Origin: Xylanibacter ruminicola
Lineage (GTDB): Bacteria > Bacteroidota > Bacteroidia > Bacteroidales > Bacteroidaceae
DNA length: 64,000 bases
Reading direction: 5' to 3'
Assembly (NCBI GenBank): GCA_015060625.1
Contig: SUYC01000016.1
Coordinates: 1 to 64,000 of the forward strand
In this document: positions 51,494-60,708 of the stretch, in pieces
Layout: the number at the start of each line of letters is the position of its first letter
Position numbering within the stretch: the first letter of the stretch is position 1
Notes under the pieces: model-generated
Told to the model about the DNA's origin: nothing
The model's database searches: none
Seen by the model: the letters and a program-made list of their open reading frames with translations, nothing else
Translations under genes and position numbers: made by a program

Positions 51494-54400
51494 TCAGTCG
51501 TTTCTTTATCACTCGTCCCATCTTCGCCTGCGCCCTTTCGGTGCTTGTCCTACTGGCCGGCATCGTGGGTTATGTCAATCTGCCCGTAGAGCAGTTCCCC
51601 AATGTAGCTCCGCCCGTGGTCACCATCAGTACGGAATATACCGGAGCCAGTGCCGAGGCTGTCATGAAGAGTGTCATCACCCCCCTTGAGGAGGCTGTCA
51701 ACGGCGTGGAGGGTATGGAGTATATCACGTCGTCGTCAACCAGCAGTGGTATGGCCACCGTCAACGTCACCTTCCGTCCCGGCACCGACCCCGATCTGGC
51801 ACAGATACGCGTAAAAAACCGTGTGGAGGAGGCCAAGGGCTACCTGCCAGCCGAGGTGCTGAATCTGGGCGTGCAGGTGGAGAAGGAGGAGCAGGGCATG
51901 CTCCGCATCATTGCTTTGGAATGTCCCGACAACCGCTACGATAATGCCTTTATCACCAACTATTTCAACATCAACGTGCAGCCGCGCCTGCAGCGCATTA
52001 ATGGTGTGGGCAACATCCAGCTGATGGGCAATGTCTATGGCATGCGCATCTGGATGGACCCGAAGAAGATGGCTCAGTACCAACTGAATCCGGAAGATAT
52101 TGTCAATGCCCTGGAAGGTCAGAACGTCGAGGCTGCCATTGGCACGCTGGGAGAGGATTCAAATGGAACCTACCAGTACACGCTGGTATATAGGGGGCGC
52201 TTGGAAAACCAACAAGAGTTTGAGGATATTGTCTTGAGGACTGATGCCTTTAATGACTTGCATCTCAGCGATGTGGCACGCGTGGAATTGGGCACCGTAA
52301 CTTATGCCTGCGACAGTTGGGTGAACTCCCACAATGGCACTGTTGCCATCATTACCCCTGCCACCGGTGCTAATGCGCAACGAGTAAACAATGAGATAGA
52401 CAGGCTCATGGAAGAGCTGAAGCCACACTTGCCGGCAGGACTGGAGTTCCGAGTGCTCTTGGACACCAACGACTTCCTCGACGCCTCGATGAACGCGGTC
52501 TATAAGACGCTGCTCGAGGCCCTGCTGCTCGTCATTCTCGTGGTGTTGCTGTTCCTGCAGAACTGGCGTGCCACCATCATTCCGTCGGTGAGCATTGTTG
52601 TCTCGCTCGTGGGCACCTTTGCCTTCATGTATATGGTTGGCTTCACGCTCAACCTCATCACTCTCTTCGCACTGGTGCTGGTCATCGGTACCGTGGTCGA
52701 TGATGCCATTGTCGTGGTGGAGGCGGTGCAGGAGAAACTGGAAGAACCGACGACAACTGCCAAGAAGGCCACCCACCAGGCGATGCACAACATTTCTACA
52801 GCCATTATCACCACCACCATTGTCTTCATGTGTGTGTTCATCCCAGCTGCTTTCATGGGCGGTCTCAGCGGTGCCTATTACCGGCAGTTCGGTTTGACGA
52901 TGGCCGTGGCCGTGGCCATTTCTACTTTCTGTGCCCTGACGCTCTGTCCGGCACTGTGTGCGCTGCTGATGAAACCCCGCTCTCCGGAAGCAGAATTGCA
53001 GACAGCCTCCTGGTCGGTGCGTTTTCGTCAAGCCTACAACAAGGCTTTCAATGCCTTGCTCAGTAAATACAGTCGTGCATTGGGATGGTTCATGCGTCGT
53101 CGCTGGCTTGTGGGTTCACTGACGGTTGTCAGCATCGTCCTGCTGGCCTGGATGCTCTACAGCACGCCCACAGGTTTGGTGCCCGACGAGGACACCGGGA
53201 TTATCTTTGTAGATATCACCACACCGTCGGGTTCTACCTTGGCACAGACGAAAAAGACGGTTCATGAGATGTCGAAAGTTCTGGAGAACGACCCCGATAT
53301 GCGTGGCGTCGGTTCGGTAGCAGGCTGGAATATCTTGGGTGGCGATGGTCCTAACACCGGACTGGTGATGGGGCGCCTGAAGCATTGGGACGACCGCCAG
53401 GACGACGGTCACGACATCTTCAGCATCTACGACCGCATAGAGGGTGCCACCCATCAGGTGAAGAGCGGTTCGATGTTCGTGTTCCTGCTCCCCACTGTCT
53501 TTGGCTATAGCTATAGCAACAGCGTGGAATTGTATGTTGAGGACTATGGCGGTGGCTCCGTCACCAAGCTCAAGGGCGTGGCCGACAACTTCATGAAGGC
53601 ACTGGAAGCGCGGCCAGAGATAGAAGAAGTCTATTCGCCCTACGAGGTGAACTATCCGCAATACACTGTCACGGTGAATGCCTCGCTGTGTAAGCGCTAT
53701 GGCATCGAGCCTGCTTCCGTGCTCAGCGTGCTCAACGGCTATATAGGCAGTAACTATGCCTCGCAGTTCAATAGTTTTGGAAAACTCTATCACGTCATGT
53801 TGCAGACTGATCCTAGACTGCGCATGAATAAGGACGACCTGAACGACATCTATGTCGTCACGGAGAAGGGCAGCTACACGCCAATCACCGAACTCATCAC
53901 GCTGAAGAAGACTTATGGTCTCCAGTCGCTCAACCGCTTCAACCTTTTTTTAGGCATCAACGTAGAACTGACACCTGCCGAGGGCTACACTTCGGGCGAT
54001 GTCATCAATGCCGTGAGCGAGGTGTCGGCCGCGACGCTGCCCCAGGGCTATGGCTATGAGTACACCGGCACGGCCCGCGAGGAGGCTGCCTCTACGTCGT
54101 CCACAGCCTGGGTGTTTGTCATCAGTCTGCTGCTCGTGTTCATCGTGCTCTGCTGTCTCTACGAGAGTCTGCTCATTCCCATGGCCGTCATGCTCAGCGT
54201 GCCCTTCGGGCTGCTCGGCAGTTTCGTGTTCATCAACCTGGTAGAACTGGAGAACAACATCTATATGCAGGTGGGCATCATCATGCTCATCGGCCTGATT
54301 GCCAAGACCGCTATCCTGATTACGGAGTATGCCTGTGAGCGTCGCCGCGAGGGAATGAGCATAGCCGATGCCGCTCTCACTGCTGCCAAAGCACGCCTGC

Positions 54401-55989
54401 GCCCCATCCTGATGACCGCCCTGACGCTTATCGTGGGCCTGATGCCTATGATTTTTGAACGGGGGGCAGGTGCCATGGGTAATGTCACGCTGGGACTGTG
54501 TGTGGTTGGTGGTATGCTGGTGGGCACTCTGGCCTTGTTACTCTTTGTACCCGTATTCTTCATCTTCTTCCAGACGCTGGAAGAAAAAATCAAAACACAC
54601 TCGGTAACGACTACACTGTCTATACTGGCAGTCGTCTGCCTGCTGTCGAGCTGTAAGACTTACTCATCGTATCACTCTGACTCTACGGCTACCGATGTGC
54701 TGAAAAAACAACTTAGCGCTATAGGCGCATCCGCAGCTGACAGCTTGGCTGGCAACTTGCCCGCCGACTGGCGCGAGGTTTTTACCGAGCCGAAGGTCGC
54801 CGCACTTATCGAAGAGGCACTCCTGCACAACAGCGATCTCCAGACCGCCCATCTGCAAGTGCAGGCTGCCAAAGCTGCCCTGCGCAGTGCCAAGGGCGAA
54901 CTGTTTCCCTCCATAGGGCTGGCAGCCAGCAAAAGCAAATCACGGTTTAAGAATAGTGACTTCACTGAGACATCCTCGGGCTATAACATCGGTGCAGAGG
55001 CCAGTTGGGAGATTGATGCCTTTGGCCGTATGCGCAATGCCAAGCGTGCTGCTGCTGCCACCGTCGAGGAACAGATGGCCTATGAGCAGGCTGTGCGTAC
55101 CGAACTCATAGCCACCGTGGCAACCGCCTACTACCAACTGGAAATGTACGATGCACAGATAGCCGACACCCGCAGCATCATCGACAGTTGGACGGAGAGC
55201 ATCGCCACGCAGCGCGTCCTGCTGGAGGTTGGTGAGGCTACCAGCGACGATGTTGACCAGTCAGAGGCCGCCAAACTCGAAGCAGAGGCTACACTTGAGG
55301 AACTTCTGCTACAATTACGTCAAGCCGAGAATGCCCTGTGTGCCGCGCTGGGCCGTCCCTGTCAGCACATCGACCGCGACTCGCTGAGCGCATCGTGCCT
55401 TACTATCGACAGCATCCCGTCGGTCAGCATCCAGGCCCTGGCACGTCGTCCAGACGTCCGTCAGGCTGAGGCCGCACTGAAGGCAGCCTTCTATGCCACC
55501 AATGAGGCACGCGCCGCACTCTATCCCTCTCTGTCGCTCTCGGGCAGTATCGGATGGACAAATGATGTGGGCGAGATAGTCAGTCCTGCCGGACTGCTGA
55601 TGAATGCTTTAGGCTCGCTGACGCAGCCCCTCTTTGCGGGAGGCCGGCTGAGGGCAGAGGTGCAGCGCGCCAAGGCAGAGCAGGAGACGGCAAAGGTGAC
55701 TTTCCGCCAGACGGTGTTGGAGGCTGGTCGGGAGGTGAACGACATCATGGCCACCGAGCAATATGCACGCCGAGCCATCAGTCTCAGCGAGCAGCAGGTG
55801 AAGAAACTGTCTCATATCGCTGATGCCTCAAAGTTGCGCATGCAGTACGACGAGGACGTGAACTACCTGCAGGTGCTGCTGGCCCGCCAGGCCCTGCTCG
55901 AAGCCCGTCTGCAGTTGCTGGCCCATCGTTATGAAATGATAGATGCCCACATCCAGCTTTATAAAGCATTAGGTGGAGGCATGGACTAA
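51490..55989 (+). CDS. Fusion of HAE1-type RND pump and TolC-like outer-membrane channel lipoprotein
   Basis: This single 1499-codon frame encodes two proteins that are normally separate. Residues 1 to ~1035 are a complete AcrB/HAE1-type pump (start MISRFFITRPIF; proton-relay pair in VIGTVVDDAIVVVE in helix 4; twelve membrane segments in two sets). Then follows a signal-like helix (VTTTLSILAVVCLLSSC) with lipobox Cys1055, and then a TolC/OprM-type channel to the end (LPADWREVF, EALLHNSDLQTAHLQVQAAK, RRPDVRQAEAAL). The frame has no ATG, GTG or TTG at the junction; an ATC stands where the channel's ATG would be. Signal peptidase II could cut before Cys1055 and release both parts. Confidence 0.93.
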   Translation: MISRFFITRPIFACALSVLVLLAGIVGYVNLPVEQFPNVAPPVVTISTEYTGASAEAVMKSVITPLEEAVNGVEGMEYITSSSTSSGMATVNVTFRPGTDPDLAQIRVKNRVEEAKGYLPAEVLNLGVQVEKEEQGMLRIIALECPDNRYDNAFITNYFNINVQPRLQRINGVGNIQLMGNVYGMRIWMDPKKMAQYQLNPEDIVNALEGQNVEAAIGTLGEDSNGTYQYTLVYRGRLENQQEFEDIVLRTDAFNDLHLSDVARVELGTVTYACDSWVNSHNGTVAIITPATGANAQRVNNEIDRLMEELKPHLPAGLEFRVLLDTNDFLDASMNAVYKTLLEALLLVILVVLLFLQNWRATIIPSVSIVVSLVGTFAFMYMVGFTLNLITLFALVLVIGTVVDDAIVVVEAVQEKLEEPTTTAKKATHQAMHNISTAIITTTIVFMCVFIPAAFMGGLSGAYYRQFGLTMAVAVAISTFCALTLCPALCALLMKPRSPEAELQTASWSVRFRQAYNKAFNALLSKYSRALGWFMRRRWLVGSLTVVSIVLLAWMLYSTPTGLVPDEDTGIIFVDITTPSGSTLAQTKKTVHEMSKVLENDPDMRGVGSVAGWNILGGDGPNTGLVMGRLKHWDDRQDDGHDIFSIYDRIEGATHQVKSGSMFVFLLPTVFGYSYSNSVELYVEDYGGGSVTKLKGVADNFMKALEARPEIEEVYSPYEVNYPQYTVTVNASLCKRYGIEPASVLSVLNGYIGSNYASQFNSFGKLYHVMLQTDPRLRMNKDDLNDIYVVTEKGSYTPITELITLKKTYGLQSLNRFNLFLGINVELTPAEGYTSGDVINAVSEVSAATLPQGYGYEYTGTAREEAASTSSTAWVFVISLLLVFIVLCCLYESLLIPMAVMLSVPFGLLGSFVFINLVELENNIYMQVGIIMLIGLIAKTAILITEYACERRREGMSIADAALTAAKARLRPILMTALTLIVGLMPMIFERGAGAMGNVTLGLCVVGGMLVGTLALLLFVPVFFIFFQTLEEKIKTHSVTTTLSILAVVCLLSSCKTYSSYHSDSTATDVLKKQLSAIGASAADSLAGNLPADWREVFTEPKVAALIEEALLHNSDLQTAHLQVQAAKAALRSAKGELFPSIGLAASKSKSRFKNSDFTETSSGYNIGAEASWEIDAFGRMRNAKRAAAATVEEQMAYEQAVRTELIATVATAYYQLEMYDAQIADTRSIIDSWTESIATQRVLLEVGEATSDDVDQSEAAKLEAEATLEELLLQLRQAENALCAALGRPCQHIDRDSLSASCLTIDSIPSVSIQALARRPDVRQAEAALKAAFYATNEARAALYPSLSLSGSIGWTNDVGEIVSPAGLLMNALGSLTQPLFAGGRLRAEVQRAKAEQETAKVTFRQTVLEAGREVNDIMATEQYARRAISLSEQQVKKLSHIADASKLRMQYDEDVNYLQVLLARQALLEARLQLLAHRYEMIDAHIQLYKALGGGMD

Positions 55990-56008
55990 CAATAATATTT
56001 AACCAATA

Positions 56009-57277
56009 ATGAAAGATATGAAAGAAAGTATTACTTACCCATTGAGCGCCATTCAATGGGAGGCCTATGATGAGTTTATGGAAGACCCAAAACTGACGCA
56101 GCACAATGTCACCGTATGCATGCCTTTCGAACGATCATCAGCGCAAAGGTTCCTGCGAGCCATGCAAAATATGCTCGACGAGCAGCGCTATCTCCATATA
56201 CACCTTGTGCGTCAGGGTGACGATATCATGATTTGCGAGGACTGGCAGATGCCCAACAACGTACACTACCTCCGCATGAGTGATGCGGAATGGGAAGCGG
56301 CACAACCCACGTTTACAAAGCCGTTTGATGTTTTCAACGAGGCTTGTGTGCGTCTTTATCTTGTGGAGACTGACAGTCAGGTCTACGTCATCCTGGAGAA
56401 CTTTCATCTCTTCTTCGACGGCATATCCCAAAGGGCACTTTGGAATGCTTTTGAAGAGGCAGTGCAAGGTATTCCCCTCTACCAACAGGGTGACATCGCT
56501 GCTGAAATGACCTACCGCGAGATTGCTTCTTACAACAGTGATGCCTATCGCCGTGCAAAAGAATACTATTTGAAGAAATTCGAAGGTTTGCAACTGACCG
56601 ACTATTGTCGTGAGACCGACAACCCGTTGGGGCCTGCCATCAGTTCGCATCCCATGGTGTCTGCCACTATCATCGATGAAGGCTGCCAGCGCATAGGTCA
56701 AACGCCTACCACAGTTTTCTATGCGGCCTACGCCATAGCATTAGCCTATATGTCGGGTGAGACGCGCGTGGTATTTTATACTTTCAATCATGGTCGTAGC
56801 GACCGGCGACTCACCGACCATGTTTATGGCCAGTATCTATGCAGTCTGCCTATCGTCATCGATACGGATCCGAACCAGACCGTGGCCGAACTGCTTAGCC
56901 AGACACACAGAGAAATCTTCTGTTCCATGCGCTACCGCATCTACCCTGAATATCATCTGCTGCGCGACCTTGGTATCGATGGTATCGCTGGTGATGCTAC
57001 GGAGATAGGGTATAATGCCGCCGATATCCCAGAATATATCAATATCGACGGCAAACTGTGGAACACCTATCATATAGATCCATCATTCACCGGCGAGCAC
57101 TCATCGACCTACATCGCTCGTCGTGAAGATCTCTACGAGGTATTTACCGACTGTAGCAGTGCCCTATATACTCAAGAACAGATTGACACCATGTCGGGAA
57201 TTACCGGCCAGATGGCTCTCTTGCTTGTTGGCGACCAGAATGAAAAACTTAACAATATTATCCCAAAGAAGAAATGA
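56009..57277 (+). CDS. Free-standing condensation-domain protein
   Basis: The 422-residue cytoplasmic protein has the fold signs of NRPS condensation domains: N-terminal YPLSAIQWEAYDEFM, the catalytic motif in the form FHLFFDG near residue 134 (HHxxxDG with the first His replaced by Phe, the second His and Asp kept), a TTVFYAAYAIAL helix near 234 and HVYGQYLCSLPIVI near 271. No adenylation or carrier domain is fused or near. Stand-alone members such as VibH join a carrier-bound acyl group to a free amine, so amide formation with a soluble amine is the best guess. The stop overlaps the next ATG (ATGA). Confidence 0.85.
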   Translation: MKDMKESITYPLSAIQWEAYDEFMEDPKLTQHNVTVCMPFERSSAQRFLRAMQNMLDEQRYLHIHLVRQGDDIMICEDWQMPNNVHYLRMSDAEWEAAQPTFTKPFDVFNEACVRLYLVETDSQVYVILENFHLFFDGISQRALWNAFEEAVQGIPLYQQGDIAAEMTYREIASYNSDAYRRAKEYYLKKFEGLQLTDYCRETDNPLGPAISSHPMVSATIIDEGCQRIGQTPTTVFYAAYAIALAYMSGETRVVFYTFNHGRSDRRLTDHVYGQYLCSLPIVIDTDPNQTVAELLSQTHREIFCSMRYRIYPEYHLLRDLGIDGIAGDATEIGYNAADIPEYINIDGKLWNTYHIDPSFTGEHSSTYIARREDLYEVFTDCSSALYTQEQIDTMSGITGQMALLLVGDQNEKLNNIIPKKK

Positions 57278-58374
57278 AACGAATTTTATTAGCAGGCTAT
57301 GGTAATATCGCTCATGCGTTTCAACAAATCATGGCCGAGCAGGAACCCAGTGGTACTTATTCGCTGACAACCTGTGACTTGAAGGATGGTCAAGACATTC
57401 TCACTTATCTGCCAGAACACCATGATGAGTTTGACATAGTGTTTAACACTTCTCAGGCCGAAACCATCGACGTTACACGGATGTGCATAGACTATGGTCT
57501 GGACTATATCGACATGGGCGTAGATGAAGGTATGGGTGATGGCACTACGGCGGTGGACTTCCTGTTCGCTTTGGATCCGTTGCTGAAATGTCCAACTCGC
57601 AGTCACATCATGTGTGGCTTTGGCATCAATCCCGGTATCCTCGAACACGTCTATCAGAAATACAAGCCACAAGGGCCTCACTATGCCTTCGAACTGGAGC
57701 ACGACGATGCTGTCAGTGATGAATATGAGGTCTTTGGCACCTGGTCACCCTACATGTATGCCGAGGAGAGTTGTCGTGCAGAGTTGGTCGTGATTAACAA
57801 AAATGATATCCGTTACATTACGCAGCAGTTGAAGGATGATGGTGGCGCCATGCGCCTCACCTATCACGGCGAGCAGCGCCAGTACCTCCCTATACCTCAT
57901 GAAGAGCTGATGTCTATGCTGCACAGCGACGAGAACCTGCTCGGATCTGCCTATCTCTTTCAGGCCCCACGAGGAATGCAGCAATGCTTTCTGGACCATG
58001 GTGCTGAAATGACAGTTGAGGAGTTTCTCCAGATTCCCGTGCCCCACTGCCTGAAAGGTGATGATCATGTGGGTATGCTTTTCTGGGACACGAAAGAACG
58101 ACTCTACTGGGTAAAGAATGTGATGGAAAATCAAACCACCTGGAAGCGATACGGCTGCAATGCTGTTTGTTGGCAGACAGCTACTGGAGCTTGGATTGCT
58201 TACCGACTACTCGATGCCGTCAGCACCGAGCACCCTCACACCATGACTGAACTGTCACAACTCATGCCAGATGCTATTGATGCCTTGCTCAATCAGATAG
58301 GTCTTACCTTCGAGGTAGAGGAGCAGCCTTTCAGTGTAGAAGAGTTCAAAAAGAATATCATGCGCTATTTTTAA
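57274..58374 (+). CDS. Saccharopine dehydrogenase/homospermidine synthase-like protein (first of tandem pair)
   Basis: The 366-residue protein starts with a Rossmann loop (KRILLAGYGNIAHAF, GxGxxA) and continues with the family's substrate domain (HIMCGFGINPGILEHVYQKY, then DEYEVFGTWSPYMYAEESCR). The segment order resembles homospermidine synthase and carboxynorspermidine dehydrogenase, which couple an amine and an aldehyde or keto group by reduction. A Trp/Tyr-rich C-terminal part (GMLFWDTKERLYWVKN, then CWQTATGAWIAYRLLD) is shared with the next gene. Specific activity is not known. It is coupled to the condensation gene by a four-base overlap. Confidence 0.82.
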   Translation: MKRILLAGYGNIAHAFQQIMAEQEPSGTYSLTTCDLKDGQDILTYLPEHHDEFDIVFNTSQAETIDVTRMCIDYGLDYIDMGVDEGMGDGTTAVDFLFALDPLLKCPTRSHIMCGFGINPGILEHVYQKYKPQGPHYAFELEHDDAVSDEYEVFGTWSPYMYAEESCRAELVVINKNDIRYITQQLKDDGGAMRLTYHGEQRQYLPIPHEELMSMLHSDENLLGSAYLFQAPRGMQQCFLDHGAEMTVEEFLQIPVPHCLKGDDHVGMLFWDTKERLYWVKNVMENQTTWKRYGCNAVCWQTATGAWIAYRLLDAVSTEHPHTMTELSQLMPDAIDALLNQIGLTFEVEEQPFSVEEFKKNIMRYF

Positions 58375-58406
58375 TTTAATCTCATATTTTTAGTAATTAG
58401 CACTCT

Positions 58407-59516
58407 ATGAAACGAATATTATTAGCTGGCTATGGTAATATAGCCAAGGCCTTTGAAAAAATCATGAATGAGCAGGAGCCGCAAGATAGTTTTAAACTGA
58501 CTATTTGTGACTTGAAAGATGGACAAGACGTTTTCGACTTTCTGCCCCGCCACCACGACGAGTTCGATGTGGTGGTCAATACTTCGCTGGCCAACAGCAT
58601 AGAGATTGCTCGTATGTGCATAGACTACGGCCTTGACTGTATCGACGTGGCTGGCTTCGCTGACGGCATAGATACGGATAATGTCGTATCGATACCTGAC
58701 TATATAGAGGAAATGAAGCGGATATTGTGCTGGTCTACGCACAGCCGTATCATGTTCGGCTTTGGCATTAATCCAGGTATTCTCGAACACGTCTATCAGC
58801 AATACAAGCCACAGGGGCCACACTATGCCTTCGAACTGGAACACGACGATTCTGTTAGTGATGAATATGAGGTATTTGGCACCTGGTCGCCATTCATGTA
58901 TGCCGAGGAGAGTTGCCGCGCCGAATTGGTGGTTGGAACCAGACAGGACGTTATTGATGTGACGCAGCAACTGAATGACCAAGGTGGCACCATACGCCTC
59001 ACCTATCACGGCAGCGAGCGCCATTATCTGCCTGTACCCCATGAGGAACTGCTCTCTATGCTGCATAGCGACGAGAACCTGCTGGGCACGGCTAATATCT
59101 ATCAGGCCCCACGAGGCATGCAGCAGTATCTTCTGGAACGGGGTGCCGACATCACCGATGAAGAGTTGCTTTCTATCCCCGTGCCCCATTGTCTGAAAGG
59201 CGAGGATCAGGCGGGCATACTTTTCTGGGACACAAAAGAAAGGCTATACTGGGTGAAGAGTGTGGTGGACAACCAGACCACCTGGAAGCGATACGGCTGC
59301 AATGCTGTTTGTTGGCAGACGGCCACAGGAGCATGGATAGCCTACCGGTTGCTCGATGCCGCCAGTACCGACCACCCTCACACCATGACTGAACTGTCTC
59401 AGCTCATGCCAGAAGCCATCGATACCTTGCTCAATCAGATAGGTCTTACCTTCGAGGTTGAGGAGCAGCCTTTCAGTGTAGAAGAGTTCAAAAAGAACTT
59501 CATGTGCTATTTCTAA
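58407..59516 (+). CDS. Saccharopine dehydrogenase/homospermidine synthase-like protein (second of tandem pair)
   Basis: The 369-residue protein is a close paralogue of the one before it; long stretches are identical (for example the region EEQPFSVEEFKKN near the end) and the cofactor loop is the same (LLAGYGNIAKAF). The largest difference is around residues 75-110, where the first has GVDEGMGDGTTAV and this one AGFADGIDTDNVVS, a part that lies near the active site in this fold, so the two may act on different substrates or as a heterodimer. It follows after 32 bases. Confidence 0.82.
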   Translation: MKRILLAGYGNIAKAFEKIMNEQEPQDSFKLTICDLKDGQDVFDFLPRHHDEFDVVVNTSLANSIEIARMCIDYGLDCIDVAGFADGIDTDNVVSIPDYIEEMKRILCWSTHSRIMFGFGINPGILEHVYQQYKPQGPHYAFELEHDDSVSDEYEVFGTWSPFMYAEESCRAELVVGTRQDVIDVTQQLNDQGGTIRLTYHGSERHYLPVPHEELLSMLHSDENLLGTANIYQAPRGMQQYLLERGADITDEELLSIPVPHCLKGEDQAGILFWDTKERLYWVKSVVDNQTTWKRYGCNAVCWQTATGAWIAYRLLDAASTDHPHTMTELSQLMPEAIDTLLNQIGLTFEVEEQPFSVEEFKKNFMCYF

Positions 59517-59540
59517 CATAGATGTCAAGACAATGGTATA

Positions 59541-60698
59541 ATGACGAAAAGAATTGTTTGGATAGATTGGCTTAGAACGATTGCATGCCTGATGGTGCTT
59601 CTGGAGCATAGTGCAGAGCCGTATGTCTTCAATGAAGATGTACAGATTTTGACGGAAAGCGATGCGTGGTGGGTCGGGATTTTTTACAGTATGATGGCCC
59701 CTTGCGTGGCATTATTTGTCGTGGCTTCAAGCTATCTGCAAATTCCGCTTCATTATTCTACAGGCGAGTTCTTTAAGCACAGAATAGCAAGGGTCTTCGT
59801 TCCTCTTGTCATTTGGAGTCTTATCTATGCATTTATCTGGGGCAATCCGATGGAAAACTTGGGAAATTTGCTGCTCAATTTCAATTATGAAGCTGGTCAT
59901 CTGTGGTTTGTTTATATGCTTTTGGGGCTTTACCTACTGATGCCGATACTATCGCCTTGGGCAGAACGTGTAAGCAAGCGCGAATTACAGTTCTATCTGT
60001 TGGTCTGTTTCGCCACAACTCTGATACCGATAGTCAGAATATTAGTTTCTGATGGCGACATGGTGGTGTGGGGTCCCTCTGGTGTGCCAAATACAACAGA
60101 ATATCCTCTCTGGGGGGTGGCAAGTTGGAATCGCTATGGTCTGTTTTATTATATAAGTGGTTTTGTTGGTTACGTGTTGTTGGGGCTCTATATGAGGCGA
60201 TTTGCCGGATATGGGACACGAGCCAAAGTTGCAACTTTAGCTTTACTGTGCTGGATCCTCGGGTTTACAATATGTTTAATATGGGTTATGGCTATTGTCT
60301 ATGGTTTGGCTTCAAACGGTTTTCCTGTTAATGGTCCAACAGAAATGATTGTTCTGATTGAAAAGCCTTTCTTGCATGACGAAATATGTGTATATCTGAT
60401 GACTGTCGGTTTACTGTTCTTATTTAGGATGATTCGTGCTGATGGTTGGTTTTATCAGCGCGTTATCCTGCAGATATCCAAGGTGGGCTATGGAATATTT
60501 CTAAGTCACATGATTATTTTGTCTATATTATCCGAATGGTTCAGGGATGCTCTCGGCATCGGTACGGATGGTCTTTTAGGGGTGTTTACCACACCACTAC
60601 AAATCATACTTACTGCCATGTTTTCCTTGACGATTTCGACCATAGTCTGCATATTGATTCAGCGCATACCAAAATATGGAAAGTGGATTGTTGGTTGA
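59541..60698 (+). CDS. Acyltransferase family 3 (OafA-like) membrane protein
   Basis: The 385-residue integral membrane protein has about ten helices and the family signature at its start: RIVWIDWLRTIACLMVLLEH, with the catalytic His of helix 1 (H22 region), and the R-x-x-R of the first loop (KHRIARVFVPLVIWS). Such enzymes move acetyl or other acyl groups to sugars, peptides or lipids across the inner membrane. Its place after the dehydrogenases suggests a tailoring step. The MATE exporter follows 10 bases after the stop. Confidence 0.9.
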   Translation: MTKRIVWIDWLRTIACLMVLLEHSAEPYVFNEDVQILTESDAWWVGIFYSMMAPCVALFVVASSYLQIPLHYSTGEFFKHRIARVFVPLVIWSLIYAFIWGNPMENLGNLLLNFNYEAGHLWFVYMLLGLYLLMPILSPWAERVSKRELQFYLLVCFATTLIPIVRILVSDGDMVVWGPSGVPNTTEYPLWGVASWNRYGLFYYISGFVGYVLLGLYMRRFAGYGTRAKVATLALLCWILGFTICLIWVMAIVYGLASNGFPVNGPTEMIVLIEKPFLHDEICVYLMTVGLLFLFRMIRADGWFYQRVILQISKVGYGIFLSHMIILSILSEWFRDALGIGTDGLLGVFTTPLQIILTAMFSLTISTIVCILIQRIPKYGKWIVG

Positions 60699-60708
60699 AG
60701 AAGAACTT

